Shown piece after piece: positions 10,386-22,823 of a stretch of DNA of 64,000 nucleotides; the stretch's first letter is position 1; each line of letters opens with the position of its first letter. The notes under the pieces are model-generated. The model was not told the DNA's origin. It ran no database searches and saw nothing but the letters and a program-made list of their open reading frames with translations. Both the position numbers and the translations under genes were made by a program. The stretch covers positions 73,827,707 to 73,891,706 of the forward strand of contig CM042151.1 in the NCBI GenBank assembly GCA_023376005.1, in the 5' to 3' direction. The stretch comes from Doryteuthis pealeii (Eukaryota > Mollusca > Cephalopoda > Myopsida > Loliginidae).

Positions 10386-10734
10386 CATTATAAAATAGGG
10401 GAAAATATATGGGGTGAAATAGACCTTCGAATCAACAAGCTCCCACCGATGGGGGAACCAAAAACAAGCAAGTTCTCCATCTTCTCACAAGCCAGACCCT
10501 CTGTTGGTCAACACATTCTTCATCTAGCAGCTGGAAAATCCGTCGTCGTAGTCGAAATAATCTTTAGCAGATCACATTTCCTATTTAGTTTTGTTTCTGT
10601 TTGACTAAAATCCATTTCTTTACTGAAAAGTGCTTCGTCGTCGACTGCTTCTGCTGACTGCCCAGTGCTCGACTCACTTGTTATTTTATGGGCATATTAG
10701 CCAAACATCCGGGCACATCAGTCGAACCTCATGT

Positions 10735-10910
10735 ACGTCCAGTGCCCAAAGCGCATTTGTTTTGCATGCGCGGAGGACGTGAGTTCGATCCCGGCAGGCA
10801 AGACAATGTCTTGCTCTTTTTCCTTTTTCGTTCTCCGTCACAGACATAAGGGCAAAGGAGTTGGGACAATCATATAGGTGCTTTGGCTTGACATGACCAG
10901 CCGACTAATT
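10735..10910 (+). repeat. Second tRNA-derived SINE type with an alanine-tRNA-like head
   Basis: AAAGCGCATTTGTTTTGCATG, then GTGAGTTCGATCCCGGCAGG, resemble the anticodon-to-TPsiC half of a tRNA with an intact box B (GTTCGATCCC). A tail follows with GTTGGGACAATCATATAGGT, also found inside R1. The 5' half with box A is not clear. Copies: about 15180-15355 (minus) and 36415-36590. Confidence 0.5.
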
Positions 10911-11074
10911 TAGAGAAAATGTCAGAGTAATCAAGTGAATATAAACTGCGATTTAATATGAGACTTTTTGCCTGTATTATCAAAATATAAGAATAAATAA
11001 GTTCAAATTTTAGATTGCAAAAAGGCACCATGGAATTTCTGAAGGACCTCCTGGAAATATTGGTTTAAATTTAT

Positions 11075-11270
11075 AAATACACTAGCAGTGGCCACCTGGT
11101 GTCACCTGGGTAGAGGGAGATTTTTTAAAGTTAGTACTGCAGATCCATTATTACTGAATCGTGAGTTGAATCCTCATGTGAGGCCCCATTTAAATCCCTA
11201 TGTAAAAAAATAGACCTTGCATTGATCCAGCTACCCTGAAAAGAAATGTTAATGTCTACTATCTAAAATA
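11075..11270 (+). repeat. Repeat unit with a CCCGGCGTTGCCTGGG-like head, first copy
   Basis: CACTAGCAGTGGCCACCTGG starts a roughly 200-base unit that includes GTACTGCAGATCCATTATTA, ATTTAAATCCCTATGTAAAA and CTTGCATTGATCCAGCTAC. The same unit recurs at 11485. Confidence 0.7.
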
Positions 11271-11484
11271 TTAAATGAAAAAAAAAATCCATGCTGTTAT
11301 CATTTTAAATTTTATTTTTTAATTATCTTCATGAATATAAATCAAATCTCTATTATTTTTAAAATCAAAAACCAAGCCCTGGTGATATTTAATGTGTATA
11401 TATATTTACTTTGTCGTTAATTGTTTTATTTTCAAAGTTTCCTCCAGACATACATATACACACAACTGCCCTTTATATATGCAC

Positions 11485-11670
11485 TAGCAGCAGCTACCCG
11501 GCGTTGCCTGGGTAGAGTTTTTTTTTTTAAAGTTAGTCCTGCAGATCCATTATTACTGAATCTGAGTTGAATCCTCGTGTGATGCCCCATTTAAATCCCT
11601 ATGTAAAAAAAATAGACCTTGCATTGATCCAGCTACTCCGAAGAGAAATGTTAATGTCTACTATTTAAAA
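11485..11670 (+). repeat. Repeat unit with a CCCGGCGTTGCCTGGG-like head, second copy
   Basis: GCACTAGCAGCAGCTACCCGG, then GCGTTGCCTGGGTAGAG, and the same body and end as at 11075, in the same orientation about 410 bases on. The CCCGGC/GCCTGGG part can pair as a small hairpin. The DNA from 11670 to 12040 is AT-rich and otherwise empty. Confidence 0.7.
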
Positions 11671-12044
11671 GAATGAAAAAATTTAAAAACAAACACTTGC
11701 TTTAACTATGATTTAATAAGATTAGTCATCTTCAACATAGTCGCTTTGAAATTCTAATGCTGGTATTTTTTTTTCTTTGTTATCATGTGGTACATGAATG
11801 AATTAAAGTCAATAATTTTTTTTATTTTTATAAAATATCAAGGTTGATTTTGTTTAAATAAAGAATGTGTTTTGGTGAAATTTATTGAAAATTTCTCTTA
11901 ATTTTAAATGAGAAATAAGAAAAGAAAAAAATCAACAAAAATTAATTTACATCTTATAATAAAAGAAATTCATACCTGTCTCATAATAATAATTTGTACA
12001 CAAATTTATCAAGTATACGTAAAATATATACATATTTTTTATTT

Positions 12045-12590
12045 ATTTAAATACAAGATATTTTATCACCTATAAATAAACAATCCTTATTATTGCATTC
12101 ATAGTTATTTTTTGAATAAATCCTGGAAGCAGTACACTCAAAAAAGCAGTTGTATGGCCACTTATCTCCCATCTCACAAACCATCCAAGAAAGGCAAGCA
12201 AGAGTGGTTAGGTATTGTTGGAGAAGTAAGGACAAACTCATAAGTGACATTCTTCTATGGACTCTTGCAGAAATACTTCATTTAAAAATATCTTTCTTTC
12301 CAATATGGATCAGTATGAAAATAGAGTATTATATTGTCAAATACATTTTTAACAATTATTGTTTGTTTGAGTCTCCTAAGGCAACAACTGCATTTTTATT
12401 TCATAGAAACCTCCACAGAAACATAAATCAGTATAGCAAGTTCAGATTTTTTTACCTTCATTGGTGATTGAGACGTGGACATTCTTGAGGTAATACAGAT
12501 AATTTACTCTGGGGAAATTATTTTGGATCCATTTGGAATTACCTGATGATGCTTTATATGCTATAACTAAAAAACATCAACGTTAAAAAT
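12045..12590 (-). CDS. Possible two-exon fragment of an unidentified gene (copy A)
   Basis: On the minus strand a first block (about 12580 down to 12458) starts after GTTTTTTAG and reads AYKASSGNSKWIQNNFPRV and YYLKNVHVSITNE before GAAG|GTAAAA. It resembles the W-I-Q...V-x-V-S-I end of a galactose-binding (F5/8-like) domain. A second block (12250-12047) reads CEMGDKWPYNCFFECTASR and YECNNKDC up to TAA, with EGF-like cysteine spacing. Phase joins only if the acceptor is the weak AAGAG. Together they recall the galactose-binding plus EGF architecture of some molluscan receptors. This is inference from short stretches. It could be a pseudogene, or chance. Confidence 0.3.
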
Positions 12591-12990
12591 CATAAATTTC
12601 CATGGTAAAAAAAAAGGTTAAAAATTTTCTCAACAACTGTGTGAAGTAGTAAATTAATATCAACATATATTCACCTCCAGTTGAATAGTACTAGCCTTTA
12701 TTAAGAGCTTGATTTAACTCTTAACGTCCTATAATGCCTCATTCCACCCAGCCAGAAGTCACATTCATTTTCCTAAGCTACCCCAAACAATAGCCCTTGT
12801 TTAAATGTAATATTAAGCATTTAGAAGTCTTTGATTTAAGGGAAATAACAGGTAACTTTAAATGAAAAAGGACATTTTTAGCCATTTATTGATAAATCCT
12901 TTAGGAATGGGACTCTGGACTTAAAATTCTCAACAGGATGTTAAGAGTTAAAGACAGATTTTCAAAGCTGGAATAAAAACTATAGCTTAG

Positions 12991-13090
12991 AGTTAAGGGC
13001 TAGGAATAAGGACTCAAGTTTAGTGTTAAGAGCTAAACTTTTAAAATATGTTCCAGAAATTTAAATAGTCTAAAGGTTCAAAATTAACTA
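12991..13090. other. Loop of the giant palindrome; A-to-B fold-back junction at 13087/13088
   Basis: Positions 12991-13087 match copy C (38667-38766) and stop matching right after AAAATTAA. C continues TGATACCAGAG, while here the sequence turns into CTA and then the reverse complement of 12990 backwards. The loop has no palindromic partner of its own. Confidence 0.9.
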
Positions 13091-13509
13091 CTAAGCTATA
13101 GTTTTTATTCCAGCTTTGAAAATCTGTCTTTAACTCTTAACATCCTGTTGAGAATTTTCTAAGTCCAGAGTCCCATTCCTAAAAGGATTTATCAATAAAT
13201 GGCTAAAAATGTCCTTTTCATTTAAAGTTACCTGTTTATTTCCCTTAAATCAAAGACTTCTAAATGCTTAATATTACATTTAAACAAGGCTATTGTTTGG
13301 GGTAGCTTAGGAAAATGAATGTGACTTCTGGCTGGGTGGAATGAGGCATTATAGGACGTTAAGAGTTAAATCAAGCTCTTAATAAAGGCCTAGTACTATT
13401 CAACTGGAGGTGAATATATGTGTTGATATTAATTTACTACTTCACACAGTTGTTGAGAAAATTTTTAACCTTTTTTTTTTACCATGGAAATTTATGATTT
13501 TTAACGTTG

Positions 13510-14040
13510 ATGTTTTTAGTTATAGCATATAAAGCATCATCAGGTAATTCCAAATGGATCCAAAATAATTTCCCCAGAGTAAATTATCTGTATTACCTCA
13601 AGAATGTCCACGTCTCAATCACCAATGAAGGTAAAAAAATGTCTGAAACTTGCTATACTGATTTATGTTTCTGTGGAGGGTTTCTATGAAATAAAATGCA
13701 GTTGTTGCCTTAGGAGACTCAAACAAACAATAATTGTTAAAAATGTATTTGACAATATAATACTCTATTTTCATACTGATCCATATTGGAAAGAAAGATA
13801 TTTTTTAATGAAGTATTTCTGCAAGAGTCCATAGAAGAATGTCACTTATGAGTTTGTCCTTACTTCTCCAAACAATACCTAACCACTCTTGCTTGCCTTT
13901 CTTGGATGGTTTGTGAGATGGGAGATAAGTGGCCATACAACTGCTTTTTTGAGTGTACTGCTTCCAGGATTTATTCAAAAATAACTATGAATGCAATAAT
14001 AAGGATTGTTTATTTATAGGTGATAAAATATCTTGTATTT
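13510..14040 (+). pseudogene. Arm B copy of the possible two-exon fragment
   Basis: Mirror of 12045-12590. The first block reads open from ATG 13510 (MFLVIAYKASSGNS) through the donor at about 13629. The second block has one A fewer (TTCAAAAATAAC), which breaks the cysteine-rich frame that A and C keep. Confidence 0.4.
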
Positions 14041-15294
14041 AAATAAATAAAAAATATGTATATATTTTACGTATACTTGATAAATTTGTGTACAAATTAT
14101 TATTATGAGACAGGTATGAATTTCTTTTATTATAAGATGTAAATTAATTTTTGTTGATTTTTTTCTTTTTCTTATTTCTCATTTAAAATTAAGAGAAATT
14201 TTCAATAAATTTCACCAAAACACATTCTTTATTTAAACAAAATCAACCTTGATATTTTTATAAAATAAAAAAAATTATTGACTTTAATTCATTCATGTAC
14301 CACATGATAACAAAGAAAAAAAAATACCAGCATTAGAATTTCAAAGCGACTATGTTGAAGATGACTAATCTTATTAAATCATAGTTAAAGCAAGTGTTTG
14401 TTTTTAAATTTTTTCATTCTTTTAAATAGTAGACATTAACATTTCTCTTCGGAGTAGCTGGATCAATGCAAGGTCTATTTTTTTTACATAGGGATTTAAA
14501 TGGGGCATCACACGAGGATTCAACTCACGATCAGTAATAATGGATCTGCAGGACTAACTTTAAAAAAAAAAAACTCTACCCAGGCAACGCCGGGTAGCTG
14601 CTGCTAGTGCATATATAAGGGCAGTTGTGTGTATATGTATGTCTGGAGAAACTTTGAAAATAAAACAATTAACGACAAAGTAAATATATATACACATTAA
14701 ATATCACCAGGGCTTGGTTTTTGATTTTAAAAATAATAGAGATTTGATTTATATTCATGAAGATAATTAAAAAATAAAATTTAAATGATAACAGCATGGA
14801 TTTTTTTTTTCATTTAATATTTTAGATAGTAGACATTAACATTTCTTTTCAGGGTAGCTGGATCAATGCAAGGTCTATTTTTTTACATAGGGATTTAAAT
14901 GGGGGCCTCACATGAGGATTCAACTCACGATTCAGTAATAATGGATCTGCAGTACTAACTTTAAAAAATCTCCCTCTACCCAGGTGACACCAGGTGGCCA
15001 CTGCTAGTGTATTTATAAATTTAAACCAATATTTCCAGGAGGTCCTTCAGAAATTCCATGGTGCCTTTTTGCAATCTAAAATTTGAACTTATTTATTTCT
15101 TATATTTTGATAATACAGGCAAAAAGTCTCATATTAAATCGCAGTTTATATTCACTTGATTACTCTGACATTTTCTCTAAATTAGTCGGCTGGTCATGTC
15201 AAGCCAAAGCACCTATATGATTGTCCCAACTCCTTTGCCCTTATGTCTGTGACGGAGAACGAAAAAGGAAAAAGAGCAAGACATTGTCTTGCCT

Positions 15295-16265
15295 GCCGGG
15301 ATCGAACTCACGTCCTCCCGCATGCAAAAACAAATGCGCTTTGGGCACTGGACGTACATGAGGTTCGACTGATGTGCCCGGATGTTTGGCTAATATGCCC
15401 ATAAAATAACAAGTGAGTCGAGCACTGGGCAGTCAGCAGAAGCAGTCGACGACGAAGCACTTTTCAGTTAAAGAAATGGATTTTAGTCAAACAGAACAAA
15501 ACTAAATAGGAAATGTGATCTGCTAAAGATTATTTCGACTACGACGACGGATTTTCCAGCTGCTAGATGAAGAATGTGTTGACCAACAGAGGGTCTGGCT
15601 TGTGAGAAGATGGAGAACTTGCTTGTTTTTGGTTCCCCCATCGGTGGGAGCTTGTTGATTCGAAGGTCTATTTCACCCCATATATTTTCCCCTATTTTAT
15701 AATGTCAAACCTCCAGCTCTTTTTTATCATACATATTATAGAAGGCAGTGGCTGAGGGTTTCAGTATCCTGGATATGACATTAAAATGCATTTATTGCTG
15801 AAGTTAGAGTTTTGGAGCTATGGTGTGTGTGGAGTACCAATCCCTCGCCATTACTCCTCAAAGGTCCACTCTGAATCGGAGTGGTTAGTACCTTTTAGGG
15901 TCTTATCTATGGGTTAAATAGAAAAATGAGTTTTTAAAAAATGTGTTTTTTCTTTATTTGATACATGAATAAGTATGCCCATAAATATGCAGACTCTTGA
16001 AAATTGATTTATAAAAGTTTTTGAGGTGAAAAATTGGTTGAAAAAAAGTTAATTACATGAATATGTACACTATATACGGGGGGGGGGTAGGAAAGGGCAC
16101 AGTTGGTAGAGCATCCACCTAGGAACCACAAGGTTCCAAGTTTGATACTGGCCCTCGTCAACTCAGGATATGAGTAGCAAAGGAATCTGTACAATAAAGG
16201 CTGGTGCTCCACCTCAGATGCTAAAACAATCTCCTTGGTCTAACTCTAGTGAAAAGGGGATTGTT
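15295..16265 (+). repeat. Arm B copies of the alanine-type SINE, R1 fragment and tRNA-SINE
   Basis: GATCGAACTCACGTCCTCC (15300, minus-strand SINE), the R1 central fragment (15705-15940, minus) and the tRNA-SINE (16090-16262, plus) appear in mirror order to arm A. Confidence 0.75.
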
Positions 16266-16269
16266 TGTT

Positions 16270-16870
16270 TTTGTTTTATGGCATATCAACCTTGGTGGGT
16301 CATTTAATGCTGACAAAGTTGTGAAATAATTAATTCTTAATGCATAATACAATTTTGTTTATCAACTCATGTTTTTCTATTCAACCCATAGATGGGACCC
16401 TAACAGGTACTACCGCTCCGCGGTCAGAGTGGACCAGGGAGCAATGGTGATGAAGGGGTGCTCCACATTCCCCAAACCTCCAGAACTGGAACCTCACCAT
16501 CAGATAGAGTTTAATGTCATTCCCAGGACATGAAGATCCTCAGCCACTGCCTTCTAGCACCCATATGATAAAAAGGGCTGGGGGTTGCCATAAGGGCAAT
16601 AGGGTTGGGGCAATGATATAGGAGCTAGGGCTTGATGTGGCCAGCCGATTGATTGAAGGGGTTCTATCCGACTGCCCGTCTAGCCCAGAAAAGCTTAAAG
16701 TGGAGTATTGCAAGTCATGGATTGCTCAGCCAGCTGAGTTCTATCCTTAAGCATCACGGGTTGAGTCATACCCCTCTGCAGAGGTGCAGTCGGTGCATTC
16801 TAATACCCCAGCCGACAGGGCGGGAAAGGGATTGACTTCCCTCACTGTCTGGCTGATATTAACTTTAAAC
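16270..16870 (+). repeat. Arm B copy of full-length R1
   Basis: Plus-strand R1 from GGCATATCAACCTTGG (16281) to CTTTAAACCACCCCGACG (16863). It is the easiest R1 in the window to read in the forward sense. Confidence 0.8.
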
Positions 16871-17454
16871 CACCCCGACGACTTTACTTTTTTACTTTTA
16901 TATATTCATTCAAATATTAGTTTTTAATAAACCTTGTATGTTATTTTTTTAAATATAAGTTTTCTTTAGTTGATACATAAATAAGTATGCCCATAAATAT
17001 GCAGACACTTGACAATTGATTTTTTATAAATTTTTTGAAAAATTGTCTAAAAATGTATTGTACGGATTTTGGGAGGTGGGAGTTTAGGAAGCATTTACAA
17101 TCTGGGACAAGCAAGTTGATAATTTGTTTAGGTTAGATTAAATGCTAGATTTATGAATTTGCATGTAGAAAAAAGTGCAGACTACATGGGGGATTTTATA
17201 AGTGGGGGATTCATGGGTTAATTCTTTTTTTTTTTTTTTTTTGGTCTCTTTAAATTTTGCAGTCATATTTGGAGTCTGCTTCCCGTCAATATGTTCAATC
17301 TTGTAAACTTTAGTTTTACATCTATCTTTCTTCAATTCTCTCTCTCTCTACATATATATATATAATGTATGCATGGCAGGATTGAAAAGTCATGAACGAT
17401 CTCACAAATGGACAATGAATGAAGGAGGCAGTTGTAGTGACGATTCGAACTTAC

Positions 17455-17590
17455 CTGACTCAAAGCGTCCTCGGTGTCTGGCCTGCAAAATGAGACATGG
17501 TGGAGAAGGAATGTGGTTGGGGCGGTACGCCACTGTTACCCACTCTGAGTAAGAAATTGGAGGGGGCAGAGTGGACTTTTTATAGAGGTT
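17455..17590 (-). promoter_or_regulatory. Arm B copy of the promoter-like segment with splice donor
   Basis: ACTTACCTGACTC (donor, minus) and GAGACATGGTGG (ATG, minus) mirror 8505-8638 and share its ACACCGAGG form, unlike copy C. Confidence 0.35.
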
Positions 17591-19214
17591 GCAAGGCATA
17601 TGGGTGACTACCCATAGTGGCATTGGCAACTTTTGTTTGGCTTAAAAGCGACCCATTTTTGCCAGAACAGTGCATTGCATTTTTGTTCTTCAGTAACAGA
17701 GTGTTAGGAAGAGGGAGAAGAAAAAGAAGAAGAAAAGAAAAGAAAAAGAGAAAGAGAAGCTGGTGAACAATTTAACATTGTGATCAATAATAGGTATATA
17801 TACATATATCGTAGTCATCATCATCAAAAAAAAAAAGGCTTGGCTGGTTTGGTTTAACCAAAAATCCATGTTGAGAAAATATTCTGCCACACTGTTACAC
17901 TTACTCAAAGACACCCATTATCATTTACATAGAATCCCCAATATGCACTAACACAAGAGAGATTTACAGTGAAACATATACTGCTAGAGTGTGTAGACTT
18001 TTGATCTACTGCAAATAAAATACCACCAAGCAAGTTAATTTGAAAAAACAGTGTGAAAAAAAATATCATTAAAACATTGCAAAATCATTGGAATGCACTC
18101 ATTAATAACAAACTTCAAACATTAAACCTACCATTGGAAAGTGGAAGTTAAAATTACACAAAAATAGAAGAAACAGGTTGTGCTGACCTGCTTCATATAG
18201 GCCACACCTGCATCACCCATCATCATTTACTAGAGGGCACAGGATCCGCAATATGCACTACACACCAAGAGAGATTTACAGTGAAACATATACTGCTAGA
18301 GTGTGTAGACTTTGATCTACTGTAAACAAAATACCACCAAGCAAGTAATTTGAAAAAAACTTTTCACGAAAATAAGACCAACCAGGATTTTAAATTTCCT
18401 AAAGATGTGGGATTATACTCAAAAATATGAGTAATTGAACAATAATTAAAATATATACATATATACATTTGTTTTCTACCAAATATCGCTATGAATCCAA
18501 AACTTAGTTGGCATTAAATGACCCACCGAGGTTGATATGCCGTAAAAGTAAACAAAACAAAATTTAAGGACAATCAATCAGAAATTAGAATAATAACATA
18601 CTAGTAGGACATGTGAATATACCACAGTATGATAATTTAATTATTACACTGTTTGATATGTTTACTTAATAGTTACTGCAAAATACTTCAATATGTAAAA
18701 AGTATAATAAATCTTGATTTACCTTTCTCTCACTCTTTCTTGAAAGGGAGGGTGTAAAATATTTACATTGATTTGCCATTAAAAATCTGGGAGGAGGTGT
18801 TTAAAATATCTTCATTAATTTGCCAACAAAAAAGTGACAAAAACATGAGCTGGAAAATATCTAAGTTGGGATGGAAATTCGCCTGATGCTGGCTCACTAA
18901 AACAGCATAAAATAGGGCAGGAGGCCAGGATAACATGAGATCAAAATTACCAAAATATCTTCAGTAATTCACCATTTCAATATTACAAATAAAACAAACA
19001 TGTAAATTTTTTTTTCTTTTTCAATTCATTTTAATTTTACATTGGGCATTTAAGTGACACAAGACCATTTGGAATGTTTCATTTTTAAAATTGGGTGAAA
19101 TAAAATGGGATAAATAAGAAATCTGCGATTAAGCAGCACCAGATAATCTGAATTTATAAGAATCTGACAACTGGATGTAAATAATTAACTTGGAAATCCA
19201 AGCTGGTTTGGCTT

Positions 19215-19700
19215 GTTTTGTTTTACGGCATATCAACCTCAGTGGCTCATTTAATGCCAATAAAGTTTTGAAATAAATTCATTCTTAATGGATACACAAT
19301 TTTTTTTTAAACATATTTTTCTATTTACCCCATAGATGGGACCCTAACAGGTACTACCACTCCGGGTCAGAGTTGACTAGGGAACAATGGTGATGAAAGT
19401 GTGCTCCATATTCCCCAAAACTCCAGAAATGGAATGTCACCATCAGATAGAGTTTGACGTCATTCCAAGACATGAAGACCCTCAGTCAGCACCTTCTAGC
19501 ACCCATATGATAAAAAGGGTTGACTCTTGCCTAAGTCTAGCCTAAGTAAGGGTCTAAGAGGAGTGTTGAATTTGATGGACTGCGCATCCACCAGGTTGCC
19601 ACCACAACCAACAAGTGGCCCCATGAGGGGATTATTACCCCTCTGCCGAGATGCAGTCAGTCTATTCTAAAGCCCCAGCCGATAGGGCTGAAATTCAAAC
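19215..19700 (+). repeat. Arm B copy of the internally deleted R1
   Basis: Mirror of 6400-6890, from TTTTACGGCATATCAACCTC to CTAAAGCCCCAGCCGATAG. Between 16870 and 19215 lie the mirror images of the 7730-8181 repeat pair and AT-rich DNA. Confidence 0.75.
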
Positions 19701-19834
19701 TGGAAGCAACATTAATGGGGATGACTTTTAATAAAATAATAAACAGTGAAATTGCTTGGTGGAAAAGCAGTGAACTAAAGATCTGGTTTTTCATGGGTTC
19801 AATCCTTGGTTTTGGCTTATATATTAATGTTGTG

Positions 19835-20750
19835 GAGTGATAAGAACACCCCTCACTTACACAATGGACTAGTCTGAAAGACTATATATAGTGTGAGGAA
19901 AAGGGGGTTGAAATGAATCCGACAGCTTTCATTCCTTATATATAGTATATATATTTAAACAAATGAAAAATACTTATAGTTGACTTCTAATATTGTCTCC
20001 TGCATTATTTATTATTGTTGGACTATGATATAACATTATCTGCATTATACAACGTTTCGGCCGATATGCCCTCCGGCCTTCTTCAGGTATTTCTTGTCTG
20101 ACTCAGGAACTTTCTCAGACTCGGGAACCTTCTTTCGAACTCGGGAACTTTCTTGTCGTAATCGGGAGCCATCACGGAACTTTGAACCTAACCCTTTATT
20201 TATTCCATGGGGTATCCTGTTCTCATTCCGCTAACCATAGCTGGGGTAGGAGTTGTGTTAATTATTTTTCTAACTGCCTCTACTCAGGATTGAATTCGGT
20301 ATCCAGAGATAACTGTCACTTAGAACTGTCTTAACCTAACCACCTTATCCACTAGGCCATGTGTCCAATGGACAATTGAAAGTTCCCTAGTCTGAGAAAG
20401 TTCCCAGTCAGACAAGAAATACCTGAAGAAGGCCGGAAAGCATATCGGCCAAAACGTTGTACAAATAACAATGAAGATGGGGACAATAGTCCCAAACAAC
20501 GCAGATAATACTAATCTTCAAGCCTTATCTCAAACATTCAAAGAAATATGATTAACAGATTGTATCTTATCCTTGTTCCTTATCTGTTATATTGCAATCC
20601 AAAAGAAAAGTAATACATAATGCAGGAGACAAAATTAGAACTCAACTATAAGTACTTTTCATTTGGTTCAAAATATATACACTATATATAGTCTTTTCAG
20701 ACTAGTCCATTGTGTCAGTGAGGAATGTTCTTATCACTCCAAAACAATTA
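19835..20750. mobile_element. Arm B copy of the inverted-repeat element with SINE insert
   Basis: Ends TGGAGTGATAAGAACACCCC (19844) and AATGTTCTTATCACTCC (about 20724-20740). The hammerhead-like motif is at 20047-20090 (minus), with the intact GTTTCGG (GAAAC) form. Confidence 0.75.
20047..20090 (-). ncRNA. Hammerhead-like motif, arm B copy
   Basis: Reverse complement of 5994-6037, with all core bases the same: GTAT at 20087-20090 is the minus-strand ATAC, TCTTCAG is CTGAAGA, and GTTTC is GAAAC. Confidence 0.45.
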
Positions 20751-21207
20751 AATAATTGTATTCCCCAAACCCTGCATGTATATCCCGGTCAGGGAAGGTG
20801 ATACCCTTCTTTGCCACAAATTTTCCACAGACACAGTGACTTATAGATTCATCCACTATGATAAACATTACAATGTATTATTCTGAGATTTTCTTTTCTT
20901 TTTGCACAGTTCATAGTGTAAAAAATACATTATCAGTGAAAAACATTTCAAAGTAACATTTAACTGCAAAAAAATATTGCAATATATGGTAATTTATTGC
21001 AACACTTATCAAGAAATTTACCTTACAAATTAAATAAAAAAGAGAGTGTCCACTAGTATCACTAGGGCTTTTATATTACTGCTGGATTTCTCATTTAATT
21101 ATGTCAAGAAAATTAGATGTCTTCCATCCTAATTCTCAGATAAAAGAAGTTCTCCCATATATGAATTATATGAAATAACTTTTCAAAGTTTACCTTCATA
21201 CGATTGG

Positions 21208-22823
21208 CTATTCTGGAAGCTAATAACCTGACATTTCTTCTCATGGCATTTCATATTAGAGTTTAGGGAAAAATCTTTACCACACACCTTACAACAAAAA
21301 GGTCTTTCACCTGTGTGAGTCCTCATGTGCATCCTTAAAATGGGAAATAGAAGAAATAGCTTTTCCACACTTATCACAGTGATAAGGTGTTCCCCAGTGT
21401 GTGTTCCCATGTGGATCGTTAGTACCCCTTTCTAAAAAAAATAATTTACCACACACTTCACAATGGAAAGGTTTTTTCTCCAGTATGAGATCTCATGTGT
21501 AGCTGCACTGTAGTTTGACAAGAAAAAGACCTGCCACATACTTCACAACTATAAGGCTTTTCACCGGTATGTGTCCTCATATGTTTTTTGATGATAGTCT
21601 TGCAAGATAATGCTTTTCCACAAAGCAAATGATGAATCTCCAATGTGGTTTTTAATGTGTTTTGTTAGTTGTGAGTTGTGTACTATTACTTTTTACACAC
21701 ATTTGACAATGAAAGGGTTTTTCTCCTGTATGAGTTTTTAGGTTGCCTTTCAGATTGGACATTAGAGAAAAAGTCTTGCCACATTCATCCAATGAAAAGG
21801 CTTTTCTCCTGTATACCTTCTCATATGGGCCAGTAGAACAAATTTATAGAGAAGTCTTTGCCACATACTTTGCAGTGAAAGGTTTCCCACCTGTATGAAT
21901 CCTTATGTGGCTTTTCAGAACAGATTTTCTGGAAAATCTTTTTCCACAAATATCACAGGGGAAAAGATGGCTGTTTAGTGTGCATTCTAACATGCCTTTT
22001 CAACTGGGAATATGTGCTGAACCTCTTCTCACACACCTGACAGTGAAAAGGTGTTCCTCTGGTGTGTAATTTTATGTGAGTTTTTTAAGGAAGCTTTGCG
22101 AACAAAAGCTTTCCCACATACTTCACAGTGAAAGAGCATCTCTCCAGTATGGAGTCGCATATGTGCATGCAAGTTCTTATTTTGAGAGAAGTTTTTTCCA
22201 CACACTTCACAGTGAAAGGGTTTTTCCCTGTATGTGTTCTTAAATGAGTTTGCAAAACAAATTTCCGAGAGAAGGATTCCCTACACTCTTCACAGTGAAA
22301 TGGTTTTTCCCCTGTATGTATTCTCATGTGAATTTTCAAATCATATTTCGAGTCAGAGCTTTTCCACATTCTTCACAATGAAAAGGTGTTTCACCAGTAT
22401 GTATCCTCATATGCGTCTGTAAGGCAACTTTTTGACAAAATGCTTTGTCACACTTTTTGCAGCGGAAAGGTTTTTCTCCGGTATGCGTTCTCATGTGGGT
22501 GTGTAAGTTTTTGTTTTGAGAGAAAGCTTTTCCACACACCTCACAGTGAAAGGTTTCTCTCCAGTATGAGTTCTCATGTGTGTATCTAATTTACTCTTTT
22601 TACTGAAAGACTTTTTGCATATTTCACATTTGTGTAGCAAATGTTCATTGTGTGGCTTCAGATGACATTGTGTGTCTTTTTTAGAAGAGAAATCTTTCTT
22701 GAATACTTTTTCAAAAGTGGTCTTCTCAGCTGTGTGAGTTTTCAAATGAATGATAAAGAGAGGAATTTCGGTAAAAGATTGACCACATTCTTTGCAGCAG
22801 CAATCTTTCCTCTTTGAATCCAT
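21208..22823 (-). pseudogene. Arm B copy of the C2H2 zinc-finger gene, broken by many one-base indels
   Basis: The start codon (22821-22823, minus) and acceptor (22888-22889) are kept, and the N-terminus [13 protein letters not shown] is identical to copy A. After about 95 residues the frame breaks (GEKPFTVRC at about 22550), and it breaks again at roughly ten further places, mostly within A or T runs. The finger DNA is otherwise near identical to A. Breaks concentrated in homopolymers fit uncorrected long-read sequence better than evolutionary decay, which would also change other bases. Confidence 0.8.
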
